64,000 nucleotides of DNA, from the NCBI RefSeq assembly GCF_002019605.1, contig NZ_KV917368.1, positions 5,281,885 to 5,345,884 of the forward strand, in the 5' to 3' direction. The translations under genes and the position numbers were made by a program. This document shows positions 16,414-25,943 of the stretch, one piece after another. Positions within the stretch are counted from its first letter, which is position 1. Every line of letters begins with the position of its first letter. Source of the stretch: Alkalihalobacterium alkalinitrilicum (lineage in GTDB: Bacteria; Bacillota; Bacilli; Bacillales; Bacillaceae_F). The notes beneath the pieces are model-generated. The model had not been told where the DNA came from, searched no databases, and saw nothing but the letters and a program-made list of their open reading frames with translations.

Positions 16414-17310
16414 TTAGTTATCTTTTTTTCTAGTTAAGACCATTGTTAGGTAGCATAATGTGGTAAACAATAAGGAAATAATTAGAGCATGTAACATAGC
16501 TGTAAATAGTGACGCTGCAGTAAATACGATAGCAATACCACTAACCAATTGGGCTGTAATGAATAATAGTGATAGACCGGCGCCCCATACAACCGAACGT
16601 TCATGGCGGTAATGTCGTAACACCCAAATGAACATTACCAAAATTACAAAGAATAACGCAATTCCTACGATACGGTGAAAATAGTGGGAACCGATAGGTC
16701 CTGTAAAACCTGGGAATATTTGACCGTTACATAGCGGAAAACCTGCACAAGCTAATGTTGCTTGAGTATGTTTGACATAAGCGCCTGTGTAGATAACTAA
16801 ATAACAGTAAATGATGGCAAAAAATACATAATTTCTAAAACTTTTTGACACATTAGGTACAGGTACATTACGCTTGCCATCTTCAAATGCTAATACGGTT
16901 AGCAATACTACTGTAGCTAATGAAATGGCTGATATCCCGAAATGTAACGCAAGGATCGCTTTAGATTGACCGAATACAACTGCTCCAGCACCTAGTAAAC
17001 CTTGGAAAATAATGAAGAATACTGCCATGATTGCTAAAAATTTAGTTTCTCTTAAGTGGGATAGTTTCTTCCATGCCCATATGGCAAAAATAATAATTAA
17101 AAGTCCCATAAACCCTGAAACAATCCGATGGCTATATTCAATAATCGTTTCAATTGCTGGAGATGTAGGGATGACTTCACCAAAACATAGTGGCCATGTT
17201 GCGCCACACCCTTCACCAGAACCTGTCTTAGTAACTAGTGCACCTTGCATCAGAACAATTAACATTCCAACTGATGTAATGACACCAAATATTTTTAAAA
17301 ACCTATGCAA
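16414..17310 (-). CDS. ctaA: Haem A synthase
   Basis: A 298-residue, eight-helix membrane enzyme that oxidises the C8 methyl of haem O to the formyl group of haem A for cytochrome aa3/caa3 oxidases. Visible are the N-terminal TKTGSGEGCGATWPLCFGE loop with its conserved cysteine pair, the haem-ligand histidine regions EYSHRIVSG and SHYFHRIVG, and the second cysteine pair CAGFPLCNG. Start is TTG 17310 behind GAAGGTGA on the minus strand. It is divergent from ctaB; the 270-bp gap is where regulators such as ResD act in B. subtilis, though I cannot identify a specific site. Confidence 0.96.
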   Translation of the reverse strand: MHRFLKIFGVITSVGMLIVLMQGALVTKTGSGEGCGATWPLCFGEVIPTSPAIETIIEYSHRIVSGFMGLLIIIFAIWAWKKLSHLRETKFLAIMAVFFIIFQGLLGAGAVVFGQSKAILALHFGISAISLATVVLLTVLAFEDGKRNVPVPNVSKSFRNYVFFAIIYCYLVIYTGAYVKHTQATLACAGFPLCNGQIFPGFTGPIGSHYFHRIVGIALFFVILVMFIWVLRHYRHERSVVWGAGLSLLFITAQLVSGIAIVFTAASLFTAMLHALIISLLFTTLCYLTMVLTRKKDN

Positions 17311-17580
17311 TTAGTTCACCTTCTTTTCCTTCTTTTCATTTTGAGATAGATGTATTAAACTATATGAGGCTAATATTGATCTTAAAAAAAAAGAGCGGCA
17401 TAGTCAATTTCTGAGGGATGAACATTTTATGTACACTTAAAAATGTGAAGATAGTGTGAAACTTTGGAATTTGATGAAACAAACTAGATTTTAAGATATA
17501 ATGTGGTTATGACTCGATAGGTAAAAGATTATTATATTCTTAAAAGAGTCAGCCGTTCTCGAAAAGGGGGTGAAAAGGAG

Positions 17581-18516
17581 ATGAATAAGACCAACACAGT
17601 GATAGAAGCTACGAATGTAATTACCACTGAATCAAGTCCTATGACTACATATCAACAAAAGTCATGGAAAGATTACCTTACTTTAGGGAAGATAGGGATT
17701 GTTACATCTAATCTTATCACTACATTTGCTGGTCTATTTCTAGCAGCAAAGTATTCGGGTATTAGCTTGACAGATAATCTTCATATCTTTGTTTTCGCAC
17801 TAATTGGTGCAGCTTTGGTTATGGCTGGTGGGTGTACTCTTAACAATTTTATTGATAGAGACATTGATCCTGTAATGGAGCGTACTAAAGAGAGACCTTC
17901 TGTTAATGGAAGATTTCAAGCAAACCATATCCTTTGGGTAGGTCTTATCCAGTCAGCGATTGGTATAATGTTTTTAGCATTAACCAACTCAGTCGCAGCT
18001 GTGATCGGAATTTTGGGTTTGTTTGTTTATGTCGTTTTATATTCAATGTGGTCAAAACGCACTCACTCTTTAAATACTGTCGTTGGAAGTATTTCTGGTG
18101 CAGTACCTCCTTTAATTGGTTGGGCTGCCATTGACCCGAGCCTTCACACGTATGCTTGGCTGTTATTCTTTATCATGTTCTTTTGGCAACCACCACACTT
18201 CTTAGCTTTAGCAATGAAGAGGTGTGAAGAATATCGTGCTGCAGGTATCCCTATGTTACCTGTTGTTGCTGGTTTTGCAGTTACGAAGCGACAAATGGTT
18301 CTTTATGTAGCAATATTAATTCCAGTTTCATTAATGTTAGCTCCATTTGGTCTCGTATATACGATTGTAGCTGCAGCATTAGGAATAGGTTGGTTAATTT
18401 TAGGAATAGCAGGTTTTAAGATGAAGGATGATATAAAATGGGCACGATTGATGTTCGTTTATTCCCTTAATTATCTTACTATCTTGTTTGTTCTTATGGT
18501 CATTGTCCACATATAG
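17581..18516 (+). CDS. ctaB: Protohaem IX farnesyltransferase (haem O synthase)
   Basis: A 311-residue UbiA-family prenyltransferase that adds a farnesyl group to haem B, supplying haem O to CtaA. The two Asp-rich regions are present: [19 protein letters not shown] (~94-112) and the later [13 protein letters not shown] loop; [11 protein letters not shown] is also typical. About nine membrane segments. ATG 17581 is preceded by a GGGGGTG site 8 bp away. A TATAAT (17497-17502) with TTGATG 20 bp upstream is a possible promoter. First gene of the ctaBCDEF operon. Confidence 0.96.
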   Translation: MNKTNTVIEATNVITTESSPMTTYQQKSWKDYLTLGKIGIVTSNLITTFAGLFLAAKYSGISLTDNLHIFVFALIGAALVMAGGCTLNNFIDRDIDPVMERTKERPSVNGRFQANHILWVGLIQSAIGIMFLALTNSVAAVIGILGLFVYVVLYSMWSKRTHSLNTVVGSISGAVPPLIGWAAIDPSLHTYAWLLFFIMFFWQPPHFLALAMKRCEEYRAAGIPMLPVVAGFAVTKRQMVLYVAILIPVSLMLAPFGLVYTIVAAALGIGWLILGIAGFKMKDDIKWARLMFVYSLNYLTILFVLMVIVHI

Positions 18517-18601
18517 AGAGAAAACTATGAGGGGAATAGTGACTGTAAAAATATAAAAACGTAGTATTCACTACAAAGCGAAAGTGAGGATTGATTGTCA
18601 G

Positions 18602-19618
18602 ATGAGTAAATGGAAAAATGCATTACGTTTGCTTCCACTTACACTTCTTGTATTTTTTATGACAGGGTGTGGTGAAGCGAACCTTACTGCGCTTGATCCG
18701 AAAGGACCACAGGCTCAGTGGATTTATGACAAAATGCTATTGTCATTATTTGTCATGATTTTCGTGGCAGTATTTGTTTTTGCGATATTCTTTATTATTC
18801 TAATTAAATTTAGAAGAAAACCTGGCGATGATACGTATCCTAAACAAGTTCATGGAAGTACAACGCTAGAAATTATTTGGACAGCTATCCCTATTCTTCT
18901 ATTAGCGATCCTAGCTGTACCGACAATTACTGGTTCTTTCATGATGGCAGATACAGAGCCTGAAGGAGATCACACAGTTCACATTAAGGTAACTGGTCAT
19001 CAGTTCTGGTGGCAATTTGATTATGAAGATGAAGGCTTTACTGCTGGTCAAGATGTCTATATTCCAGTTGGTGAAAAAGTTATCTTTGAATTGCATGCGA
19101 GTGATGTACAACATTCATTTTGGGTACCAGCTCTTGGAGGTAAAATAGATAATATTCCAGGAATTACGAACCACCTATGGTTAGAAGCTGACGAGCCTGG
19201 AATTTATAAAGGGAAATGTACAGAGCTTTGTGGCCCTGAACATGCTCTTATGGACTTTAAAGTTATTGCTTTAGAACGTTCTGAGTATGATGCTTGGGTA
19301 GAAAGTATGCAAGCTAGAGCTGAGGATACTTCTGAAGTAGTTGCACATCAAGGTTATGAAGTATTTGAAACTCAAGGTTGTATCGGTTGTCACGCAATTG
19401 GCGGTATGGGATCTGATCTTGGTCCAGCACTGACAAACTTCGGTGAGCGTACTGTTGTTGCAGGATATCTAGAATACAATGATGAAAACCTTGAAGCATG
19501 GATCCGTGATCCTGAGTCTTTAAAACAAGGTAATAACATGCCAGCATATCCAGACCTTAGTGATGAGGATATGGCAGCGTTAATTGCTTTCTTAAAATCA
19601 TTAAATGTACAAGAATAA
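18602..19618 (+). CDS. ctaC: Cytochrome caa3 oxidase subunit II with fused cytochrome c
   Basis: A 338-residue lipoprotein: signal peptide with lipobox MTGC (Cys23 would be lipidated), two membrane helices (~47-75 and ~90-112), an extracytoplasmic CuA domain with HSFWVPALGGK and CTELCGPEHALM (C206, C210, H214, M217), and a C-terminal cytochrome c domain with haem motif CIGCH (C260, C263, H264) and axial Met ~313 in NMPAYPDL. It passes electrons from membrane cytochrome c to subunit I. ATG 18602 is preferred over an upstream GTG that lies in the ribosome site AAAGTGAGGA. Confidence 0.96.
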   Translation: MSKWKNALRLLPLTLLVFFMTGCGEANLTALDPKGPQAQWIYDKMLLSLFVMIFVAVFVFAIFFIILIKFRRKPGDDTYPKQVHGSTTLEIIWTAIPILLLAILAVPTITGSFMMADTEPEGDHTVHIKVTGHQFWWQFDYEDEGFTAGQDVYIPVGEKVIFELHASDVQHSFWVPALGGKIDNIPGITNHLWLEADEPGIYKGKCTELCGPEHALMDFKVIALERSEYDAWVESMQARAEDTSEVVAHQGYEVFETQGCIGCHAIGGMGSDLGPALTNFGERTVVAGYLEYNDENLEAWIRDPESLKQGNNMPAYPDLSDEDMAALIAFLKSLNVQE

Positions 19619-19650
19619 TAAAAATATTGAAAATAAGGAGGTTACCCTCA

Positions 19651-21519
19651 TTGGCTACGACTACATTGGCTAATACAAAGTCAAAAAGTGTAATTTGGGA
19701 TTGGTTAACTACTGTTGACCATAAAAAGTTAGGCATCCTCTACTTAGTAGCTGGTACGCTTTACTTCGTACAAGCTGGTGTAATGGCATTGTTAATGCGC
19801 ATCCAGTTGATGTACCCAGAAAGTACATTTATGACTGGTCAAACTTTTAATGAATTACTTACAATGCATGGTACGGTTATGCTTTTCTTTGCAGCCACAC
19901 CTTTGCTCTTTGGATTTATGAACTATATGATTCCATTACAAATAGGGGCTCGTGACGTTGCTTTCCCATTTGTAAATGCATTAGGTTTTTGGATTTTCTT
20001 CTTCGGTGCAGGACTTACTAGTATGAGTTGGTTTTTCGGCGGAGCACCAGATGCAGGTTGGACTGCTTATGTACCACTTGCAGGCCGTGAATATGCAGGT
20101 CTAGGTCTTGACTTCTATGTTTTAGGTTTACAGGTTGCTGGTATTGGAACACTAGTATCTGGTATCAACTTCTTAGTAACGATTATTAACATGCGTGCAC
20201 CAGGGATGACAATGATGCGTCTTCCATTATTCGTGTGGACATCATTTATTACATCGATGCTAATTTTATTTGCTTTCACACCATTAGCAGCTGGTCTTGC
20301 TTTACTTATGTTAGATCGTATCTTTGGAGCACAGTTCTTCATTCCAGGTATGGGTGGTAATACTGTGTTATGGCAACATATTTTCTGGATCTTTGGGCAC
20401 CCAGAAGTATATATCTTAGTACTTCCAGCATTCGGTATTATTTCTGAAGTAATACCTGCTTTCTCGAGAAAGCGTCTGTTTGGTTATACAGCAATGGTTT
20501 TCGCAACCATCATTATCGCTTTCTTAGGGTTCATGGTTTGGGCTCACCATATGTTTACAGTAGGTATGGGACCAGTTGCTAACGCAATCTTTGCGGTTGC
20601 AACGATGACAATTGCAGTACCGACGGGTATTAAAATATTTAACTGGCTCTTCACGATGTGGGGCGGTAAAATTACATTTAATACAGCAATGTTATTCGCA
20701 TCTTCATTCGTACCAACTTTTGTACTTGGTGGGGTAACGGGTGTAATGCTTGCTATGGCACCTGTAGACTACTTGTATCATGATACGTATTTTGTAGTTG
20801 CTCACTTCCATTACATCATTGTTGGTGGTATTGTACTTGCATTATTTGCTGGTCTATTCTATTGGTATCCAAAAATGTTTGGACATAAACTAAATGAAAA
20901 ACTTGGTATCATTATGTTTATTCTTTTCTACATTGGATTCCATTTAACATTCTTTATTCAACATTTCTTAGGTTTAATGGGGATGCCACGTCGTGTCTAC
21001 ACATACCTAGGAGATCAAGGTTTAGATACTTTTAACTATATTAGTACAATTGGTGCATTCTTTATGTCTGCTGCAGTTATTGTCCTTGTAATCAATATTG
21101 TATATTCTGCAGTAAAAGAAGAGCGTGTGGGTGCTGACCCTTGGGATGCACGTACATTAGAGTGGGCAACTGCTTCACCAGTACCTGAGTATAACTTTGC
21201 ACAAACACCTCAAGTACGTTCATTAGATCCATTATTCTATGAAAAAATTCATGGTGATGGAAAAATGAAACCAGCTGAGCCAATTGCTCCTATTCATATG
21301 CCTAATGGATCTATCATTCCATTTATTATGTCTGTTGGTTTATTTATTCTTGGATTTGGTTTTATTATGATGAATATGGAAAACCCAATTGTTCCTCCAT
21401 ATGCGGTTGTTGCTTTAGGTGCTATCGTAACATTTGGATCAATGATTGCTCGCTCAGTAAAAGAAGATCATGGGTATTACATTCCAGTTGAAGAAATCAA
21501 AGAGAAGGAGGTAAGCTAA
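19651..21519 (+). CDS. ctaD: Cytochrome caa3 oxidase subunit I
   Basis: A 622-residue catalytic subunit of the haem-copper oxidase, identical in length to B. subtilis CtaD. Marker motifs: TMHGTVMLFF (low-spin haem ligand), WIFGHPEVYILVLPAFG (CuB histidine cross-linked to tyrosine), WAHHMFTVGM (CuB histidine pair), and VVAHFHYIIVGG (haem a and a3 ligands). At least twelve membrane helices. It reduces oxygen to water and pumps protons. Start is TTG 19651, 9 bp after AAGGAGG, which itself lies in an in-frame extension beginning at 19627 and rules that start out. Confidence 0.97.
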   Translation: MATTTLANTKSKSVIWDWLTTVDHKKLGILYLVAGTLYFVQAGVMALLMRIQLMYPESTFMTGQTFNELLTMHGTVMLFFAATPLLFGFMNYMIPLQIGARDVAFPFVNALGFWIFFFGAGLTSMSWFFGGAPDAGWTAYVPLAGREYAGLGLDFYVLGLQVAGIGTLVSGINFLVTIINMRAPGMTMMRLPLFVWTSFITSMLILFAFTPLAAGLALLMLDRIFGAQFFIPGMGGNTVLWQHIFWIFGHPEVYILVLPAFGIISEVIPAFSRKRLFGYTAMVFATIIIAFLGFMVWAHHMFTVGMGPVANAIFAVATMTIAVPTGIKIFNWLFTMWGGKITFNTAMLFASSFVPTFVLGGVTGVMLAMAPVDYLYHDTYFVVAHFHYIIVGGIVLALFAGLFYWYPKMFGHKLNEKLGIIMFILFYIGFHLTFFIQHFLGLMGMPRRVYTYLGDQGLDTFNYISTIGAFFMSAAVIVLVINIVYSAVKEERVGADPWDARTLEWATASPVPEYNFAQTPQVRSLDPLFYEKIHGDGKMKPAEPIAPIHMPNGSIIPFIMSVGLFILGFGFIMMNMENPIVPPYAVVALGAIVTFGSMIARSVKEDHGYYIPVEEIKEKEVS

Positions 21520-21522
21520 TCG

Positions 21523-22143
21523 ATGGGACACGCGGTAGATACTTCTAAAGGGCTTCCTCCTCATCCGGAGAGGGCAACACTCGAAGGTAAAAATAAGTTT
21601 TTAGGCTTTTGGTTCTTTTTAGGTGGAGAAACTGTACTATTTGCTACATTTTTTGGTACGTACCTAGGACTACGTAATGGAGTTGCTGATGGACCAACTG
21701 CAGCAGAAATATTCCAGTTACCATTAGTATTTATTATGACAATGCTACTTTTAACAAGTAGTTTAACGAGTGTACTGGCAATGTATGCCATGAAAAAGAA
21801 TAAATTCAAGGCAATGATAGCATGGTTATGGGTAACAGTATTATTAGGACTTGGGTTCTTGGGAATGGAGATTTACGAGTTCTATGAATATTCAGTACAC
21901 TACGGTTTAGGTTATACGACAAGTGCATTTGCATCATCATTCTATACATTAGTTGGATTACATGGTGCGCACGTTGTGTTTGGTTTATCATGGATCATCT
22001 GTTTATTAATTCGATACAGACGATCTGGTATTACGTTAACAAACGCTCCAAAATTCTATGTGGCCAGCCTATACTGGCATTTTATCGACGTAGTTTGGGT
22101 GTTTATCTTTACTGTAGTATATCTTATGGGAATAGGAGGTTAA
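21523..22143 (+). CDS. ctaE: Cytochrome caa3 oxidase subunit III
   Basis: A 206-residue protein with five membrane segments and family blocks FLGFWFFLGGETVLFATFF, FYTLVGLHGAHVVFGLSW and SLYWHFIDVVWVFIFTVVYL. It stabilises subunit I and supports proton uptake. ATG 21523 follows GAAGGAGG located at the end of ctaD, three bases after the ctaD stop; ctaF begins four bases after its own stop, so the three genes are tightly coupled. Confidence 0.96.
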   Translation: MGHAVDTSKGLPPHPERATLEGKNKFLGFWFFLGGETVLFATFFGTYLGLRNGVADGPTAAEIFQLPLVFIMTMLLLTSSLTSVLAMYAMKKNKFKAMIAWLWVTVLLGLGFLGMEIYEFYEYSVHYGLGYTTSAFASSFYTLVGLHGAHVVFGLSWIICLLIRYRRSGITLTNAPKFYVASLYWHFIDVVWVFIFTVVYLMGIGG

Positions 22144-22147
22144 GTTT

Positions 22148-22492
22148 ATGGCAGACAACTTAAGTACTTCTTTTTCTAAAAGTGCAATGTCAGAAGAAGA
22201 GTTAAGGAAGACAAATCAGGAACAGAAAAGGCAAATAATTGCTTTTGCCTTAATGATTTTCCTAACATTATTAGCTTTTGTAGCTGTGGGAGCAGAGCTT
22301 ATTCCAGCTTCATTTGCTATTCCTTTCATCTTAATCTTAGCTTTTATTCAGCTATTCCTTCAACTGCTTTACTTCATGCATTTGAAGGATAAGGATCATG
22401 GATGGGCAAATGCGTTTATGGCATCTGGTATGGTTATTGCAATTCCAGTGATTGCAGCATTAATGCTTTTAATTGGAGTAGTAAAGTACTAA
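22148..22492 (+). CDS. ctaF: Cytochrome caa3 oxidase subunit IV
   Basis: A 114-residue small subunit with three hydrophobic helices and the QLLYFMHLKDKDHGW turn typical of bacterial prokaryotic subunit IV. The N-terminal ~35 residues are polar and cytoplasmic. Translation starts at ATG 22148 behind GGAGGTTAAG. It is the last gene of the ctaBCDEF operon and is followed by a terminator hairpin; ctaG, the next gene in B. subtilis, is not present. Confidence 0.93.
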   Translation: MADNLSTSFSKSAMSEEELRKTNQEQKRQIIAFALMIFLTLLAFVAVGAELIPASFAIPFILILAFIQLFLQLLYFMHLKDKDHGWANAFMASGMVIAIPVIAALMLLIGVVKY

Positions 22493-22498
22493 TTTGAA

Positions 22499-22534
22499 AA
22501 AAAGTCGGTTGTAATTTTTACAGCCGATTTTTTT
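22499..22534 (+). terminator. Terminator of the ctaBCDEF operon
   Basis: AAAAGTCGGTTGTAA pairs with TTACAGCCGATTTTT and is followed by a run of eight T. The remaining ~175 bases to the next gene hold only AT-rich DNA with a TATAAT at 22666-22671 as a possible promoter -10 box. Confidence 0.82.
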
Positions 22535-22710
22535 TATTTTTTGGACGTTTCACTTTTTCAAAAGCAGTTGGTAATAATGGTTTATGTTGCTCTCGAACTT
22601 TTAATTGTTCAATGATTTGTAAAATAAGTCCGTGCAAATAAACCGTTATTTTGTCTAAATTTGTGTATAATAAGAGTGGCTTAGTATTATATAATATGGG
22701 AGTGAAACTA

Positions 22711-23271
22711 ATGAAGGATTACGGTCAAAATACGATCAACGGACCGTCATTTAAAAAAAGAAATTATAAACCATGGATTATAGCGATTACCATTGTTATT
22801 AATGGCTTAGTTATTATTCTGTCAGGGTTACCTGGTATAGAAAATTTTGATTTATTCGATGTTAAGATATTACCGTTAATGAATGCCATCTTTAATAGTT
22901 TTACATTCATATTTTTATTTTTGGCCTTAATTGCAATAATAAAGAAAAATATAACATGGCATAAGCGATTTATTTACTTAGCATTTACAACCACTACATT
23001 GTTTCTTGTCACCTATGTTGGTCACCATTTTCTATCTGCGTCTACAACATACGGTGGGGATGGCTTTCTGAAATATTTTTACTATTTTATCTTAATTACT
23101 CATATTATTTTAGCTGCAGTTATCGTTCCTTTAGCTTTAACTACAGTTGCAAGAGCTTGGAATATGGAAAATGAAAGACATCGTAAAATTGCAAGGTGGA
23201 CAATGCCTTTATGGCTATATGTAAGTTTTACAGGTGTATTAGTCTATATTTTAATCTCACCATACTATTAA
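22711..23271 (+). CDS. DUF420 membrane protein, CtaM-like oxidase assembly factor
   Basis: A 186-residue protein with five to six membrane helices and conserved histidines in ITWHKRFIYLAF, TYVGHHFLSAS, THIILAAVI and ENERHRKIARW. This is the DUF420 family (B. subtilis YozB; Staphylococcus aureus CtaM, required for functional aa3-type oxidase). Placement directly after ctaF supports a role in maturation of the caa3 enzyme, probably copper or haem insertion, though that is inference. ATG 22711 (MKDYGQ) follows GGGAGTG; twenty upstream in-frame codons overlap the likely promoter and are excluded. Confidence 0.85.
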   Translation: MKDYGQNTINGPSFKKRNYKPWIIAITIVINGLVIILSGLPGIENFDLFDVKILPLMNAIFNSFTFIFLFLALIAIIKKNITWHKRFIYLAFTTTTLFLVTYVGHHFLSASTTYGGDGFLKYFYYFILITHIILAAVIVPLALTTVARAWNMENERHRKIARWTMPLWLYVSFTGVLVYILISPYY

Positions 23272-23274
23272 ATA

Positions 23275-23315
23275 AAAAAGAACTTCTGCAAATTAAATTT
23301 GCAGGAGTTCTTTTT
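23275..23315. terminator. Bidirectional terminator
   Basis: AAGAACTTCTGCAAATT pairs with AATTTGCAGGAGTTCTT, with A and T runs on the two outer sides. It separates the convergent CtaM-like and AI-2E-type genes. Confidence 0.85.
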
Positions 23316-23317
23316 AT

Positions 23318-24382
23318 TTAGATTTTCACATTTAATTTAATAATCCCAGCTTCTTTTGCTGAAGTAAATGCAATGACGATTAAAGGTCCAATAATGAAAC
23401 CAATCACTCCAAAAAGCATTAAACCAACATACATAGCAATTAAGGTTGCTAATGGAGAAAGGCCGATATGCTGTCCCATTACTTTAGGCTCGACAACTCT
23501 TCGGATAATTAATAAAACCCCAGCTAGTATTAATAATTGTGTCCCTAAGCTTATGTCGCCTATTAATAAATGAAATAAAGCCCAAGGACCTAAAATTGCA
23601 ATTGAACCAATAATCGGTATAAAGTCAATGATCCATATAATAAAAGCCATTAGTAATGCTACTTCAGGAACAATAATTAGTAGGCCAATTAAAGAAACAA
23701 TGAAAATAATAATACTTACTAAAAATTGTGCTTTAAAAAAGCCAGCAATCACATAAGATAGGCGAGAAACCATAAAATTGACTTTATCCGCAGTTTTTTC
23801 GGATAAATAAGAGTAGAGTTGTTGTTTTAATCTCGGTAGTTCTAATAAAAATAGAAAGAGCGCAATTAAATAGACAAGAAGGTTAACTAGAAAAGCTGGT
23901 ATCGTGGTGATTAACGATGTTAAGTCACTAATTAAGTCCCGACTACTTAGTTCCAATCTAAGGTTATTTAATGTTTGTGTCACTTGCTGGTTAATTTCAA
24001 ACACTACTTCTGGTGGCAAATCTTCGTACTTGTCTTCTAAATCTCGCTGAAATGTTAACCATGCGCGATTAATATCATTTATATAAGTAGGTAAATTTTC
24101 AGCTAATTGTACGCCTTGAGTTATTGCTTTGGTTACGATAAAGTAACCACTTAGCCCAATAAAGCATACAAATAAGGTAAATACAATCATTACGGCTAAG
24201 TTTCTTTTCATTTTTGTTTTCTCATAAAGAGCCTTTACAGCAGGAGATAGTATTAATGCTGTAAATAATGCTAATATCAGCGGTAAAGAAACAGGTAATA
24301 TGAAATAACCTGCAATGATTAAGAGTATGACAGTAATTGCTATAATAATGTTTCGTTTAGTGAAAATGGCGGACAATTTCAA
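23318..24382 (-). CDS. AI-2E/PerM-family membrane transporter
   Basis: A 354-residue protein with the AI-2E transporter plan: paired N-terminal helices (~10-45), a helix at ~65-85, a polar ~100-residue extracytoplasmic region (~90-155), then helices from ~160 on, including the conserved IIWIIDFIPIIGSIAILGPW and GQHIGLSPLATLIAMYVGL blocks. Members include TqsA, Na+/H+ antiporters and the sporulation protein YtvI, so substrate cannot be told. Start TTG 24382 lies behind AAAGGGG on the minus strand. It stands alone and is not part of the usual ylb gene order. Confidence 0.86.
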   Translation of the reverse strand: MKLSAIFTKRNIIIAITVILLIIAGYFILPVSLPLILALFTALILSPAVKALYEKTKMKRNLAVMIVFTLFVCFIGLSGYFIVTKAITQGVQLAENLPTYINDINRAWLTFQRDLEDKYEDLPPEVVFEINQQVTQTLNNLRLELSSRDLISDLTSLITTIPAFLVNLLVYLIALFLFLLELPRLKQQLYSYLSEKTADKVNFMVSRLSYVIAGFFKAQFLVSIIIFIVSLIGLLIIVPEVALLMAFIIWIIDFIPIIGSIAILGPWALFHLLIGDISLGTQLLILAGVLLIIRRVVEPKVMGQHIGLSPLATLIAMYVGLMLFGVIGFIIGPLIVIAFTSAKEAGIIKLNVKI

Positions 24383-24500
24383 ACCCCTTTCTAGCTTAAA
24401 GGCAACTACTATTATTATAGTACGAACGGAAAACGTTGAACAGACTTTGGAAAGGCTTTCTTAAAATATTAATTAATCATTCATAAAGGAGAATGATATT

Positions 24501-24848
24501 ATGGCAAACCAAACGCTTGTAGGTGGTCAACTTTTTATAAAAGAGAAAGTTATCATCGATCTCATTTATTTTACGTTGCAGAAGCACTTTCCTTATATTA
24601 AACCATATAATGAATGGGTGAAACGAGTGAAAAGCTCATTACATCGAAATGAGAAAAACGGAATTACTGTAATTGTTGAGCAAAACTCACTAAAAATAGA
24701 TGTATGCGTTTCTATATTGTATGGTACGGATATGCGGTATTTATCGAAAATGATACAAAAAGTAATTAAAACAGAAATTGAACATTGTACAGGTTTTTAT
24801 GTTGATCGTATAAGTATTAAAATTGAAGATGTACATTTTGACGATTAA
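24501..24848 (+). CDS. Asp23/Gls24-like protein
   Basis: A 115-residue soluble protein whose second half (GITVIVEQNSLKIDVCVSI, then a helix with MIQKVIKTEIEH, then TGFYVDRISIKIEDVHF) matches the strand-helix-strand pattern of the Asp23/Gls24 alkaline-shock family, ending in the signature EDVHF. These proteins are linked to envelope stress or lipid synthesis in Firmicutes. Compared with YloU or YqhY the N-terminal part is more divergent. Start ATG with AAAGGAG 11 bases upstream. Confidence 0.7.
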   Translation: MANQTLVGGQLFIKEKVIIDLIYFTLQKHFPYIKPYNEWVKRVKSSLHRNEKNGITVIVEQNSLKIDVCVSILYGTDMRYLSKMIQKVIKTEIEHCTGFYVDRISIKIEDVHFDD

Positions 24849-24930
24849 TCGAATGAATAGGCTATTCTATTGAAGTTTAGTTGGATTTGAAGTACTCTTG
24901 TAAAAGATTAATAAAAGGAGTACTTAAATA

Positions 24931-25389
24931 ATGAAAAAAATGATCGTAGCATTTATTAGTAGTATAACGTTCTTATTATTATTTACGGGATGTGCGAATA
25001 CGGAAGAAGGTACATTTGTGCCAGCTTCAGATGAACAAACACAAACTGCAATTGAATTTGTAAATGATTATAAAGAAGATATGATTTATCATACCAATCA
25101 AGGTAGTTTTAGTGAATTAGAACCATATTTAGTACCAAATTCTACGTTCTATCATTTAGTGAGACGTCATGTAAGTGATCTTCAACAAGAAAGAAGTACT
25201 CTCACGTTAATTGAACATACGGTAAGCGATGTTCTCATCAATGAATTTGATGAATTTCATGTCAATGCTTATGAAATGATAGAAACAACAGACCGACATG
25301 GCAAAAAAGTTACTGAGGAATTAAATATCACATATGAACTTATTGAATACAATGATATATTTCGAATTGTAACGATTATGAAACGGTAA
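24931..25389 (+). CDS. Lipoprotein with NTF2-like domain
   Basis: A 152-residue secreted lipoprotein: signal peptide MKKMIVAFISSITFLLLF followed by lipobox FTGC (Cys21). The mature part begins with a polar linker and then an alpha+beta region (AIEFVNDYKEDMIYHTNQG ... YHLVRRHVSDLQQERSTL ... ELIEYNDIFRIVTI) consistent with the small NTF2-like fold seen in TcaA-type envelope proteins. Function unknown. It has a good AAAAGGAG site and ends in a bidirectional terminator shared with the convergent YugN-like gene. Confidence 0.78.
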   Translation: MKKMIVAFISSITFLLLFTGCANTEEGTFVPASDEQTQTAIEFVNDYKEDMIYHTNQGSFSELEPYLVPNSTFYHLVRRHVSDLQQERSTLTLIEHTVSDVLINEFDEFHVNAYEMIETTDRHGKKVTEELNITYELIEYNDIFRIVTIMKR

Positions 25390-25416
25390 AAAGGAGGGGA
25401 ATTTCCCCTCCTTTTT
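25388..25416. terminator. Bidirectional terminator
   Basis: AAAAAGGAGGGGAA is followed directly by TTTCCCCTCCTTTTT, a near-perfect palindrome. It lies between two convergent genes and overlaps the stop codon of the lipoprotein gene. Confidence 0.88.
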
Positions 25417-25417
25417 A

Positions 25418-25768
25418 TTATTTCTCTAACTTTTCTTTGAATAGTTGTAACTTTTTATTACACTTATCTACAATGTTTTTTGGGAATTCTTCGTCATACT
25501 CGACACCATGTGGATAGAAATGCTTTCCTAGAATTGGTGTAAGTAATTTTACTTTTGCATCAGGAGCTGGAATATCTCCTTCTACAGCATAAGCAGGTAC
25601 TCTTAAATAATATGTAACATTCTGTTCGTGCGTGTCAATTTTATAATCAAACGTCACGCGTTCATAGTCCCATTGGCCAGCGTGTACAAGACCAACGGAT
25701 TCAGCTGCAAATTGTAGCGTTGAAAATTTTATTTCTTTTCCTTCTAACTCTAAACTTTCAAATTTCAT
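25418..25768 (-). CDS. YugN-like family protein
   Basis: A 116-residue protein with the family stretches [29 protein letters not shown] and [19 protein letters not shown], all typical of the Bacillus YugN family, function unknown. No signal peptide. The C-terminus is a lysine-rich helix ([14 protein letters not shown]). Start ATG follows AGGAGGG on the minus strand. It is a lone gene between two convergent/divergent neighbours. Confidence 0.85.
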   Translation of the reverse strand: MKFESLELEGKEIKFSTLQFAAESVGLVHAGQWDYERVTFDYKIDTHEQNVTYYLRVPAYAVEGDIPAPDAKVKLLTPILGKHFYPHGVEYDEEFPKNIVDKCNKKLQLFKEKLEK

Positions 25769-25943
25769 TTTTTTCCCTCCTAGACAAATACCCTATACTT
25801 AACTAATCATAGTATGAAAAGAACTAAGATGCAACGAATAATGTTGAATATTTAATGAAGAAATGAATTCTAAGTAAATTGTATGGTTCTATTATTATTG
25901 GGTAAACTATTGCTTGATATTCGAAAAAGGAGGCCTGCGATTT

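Noticed and set aside
22518-22637. A 39-codon minus-strand frame (TTG start) ending in a lysine-rich tail
   Set aside because: It lacks a ribosome site, has only a TTG start, and its stop lies in the ctaF terminator; it overlaps the CtaM-like upstream region. It may be chance.
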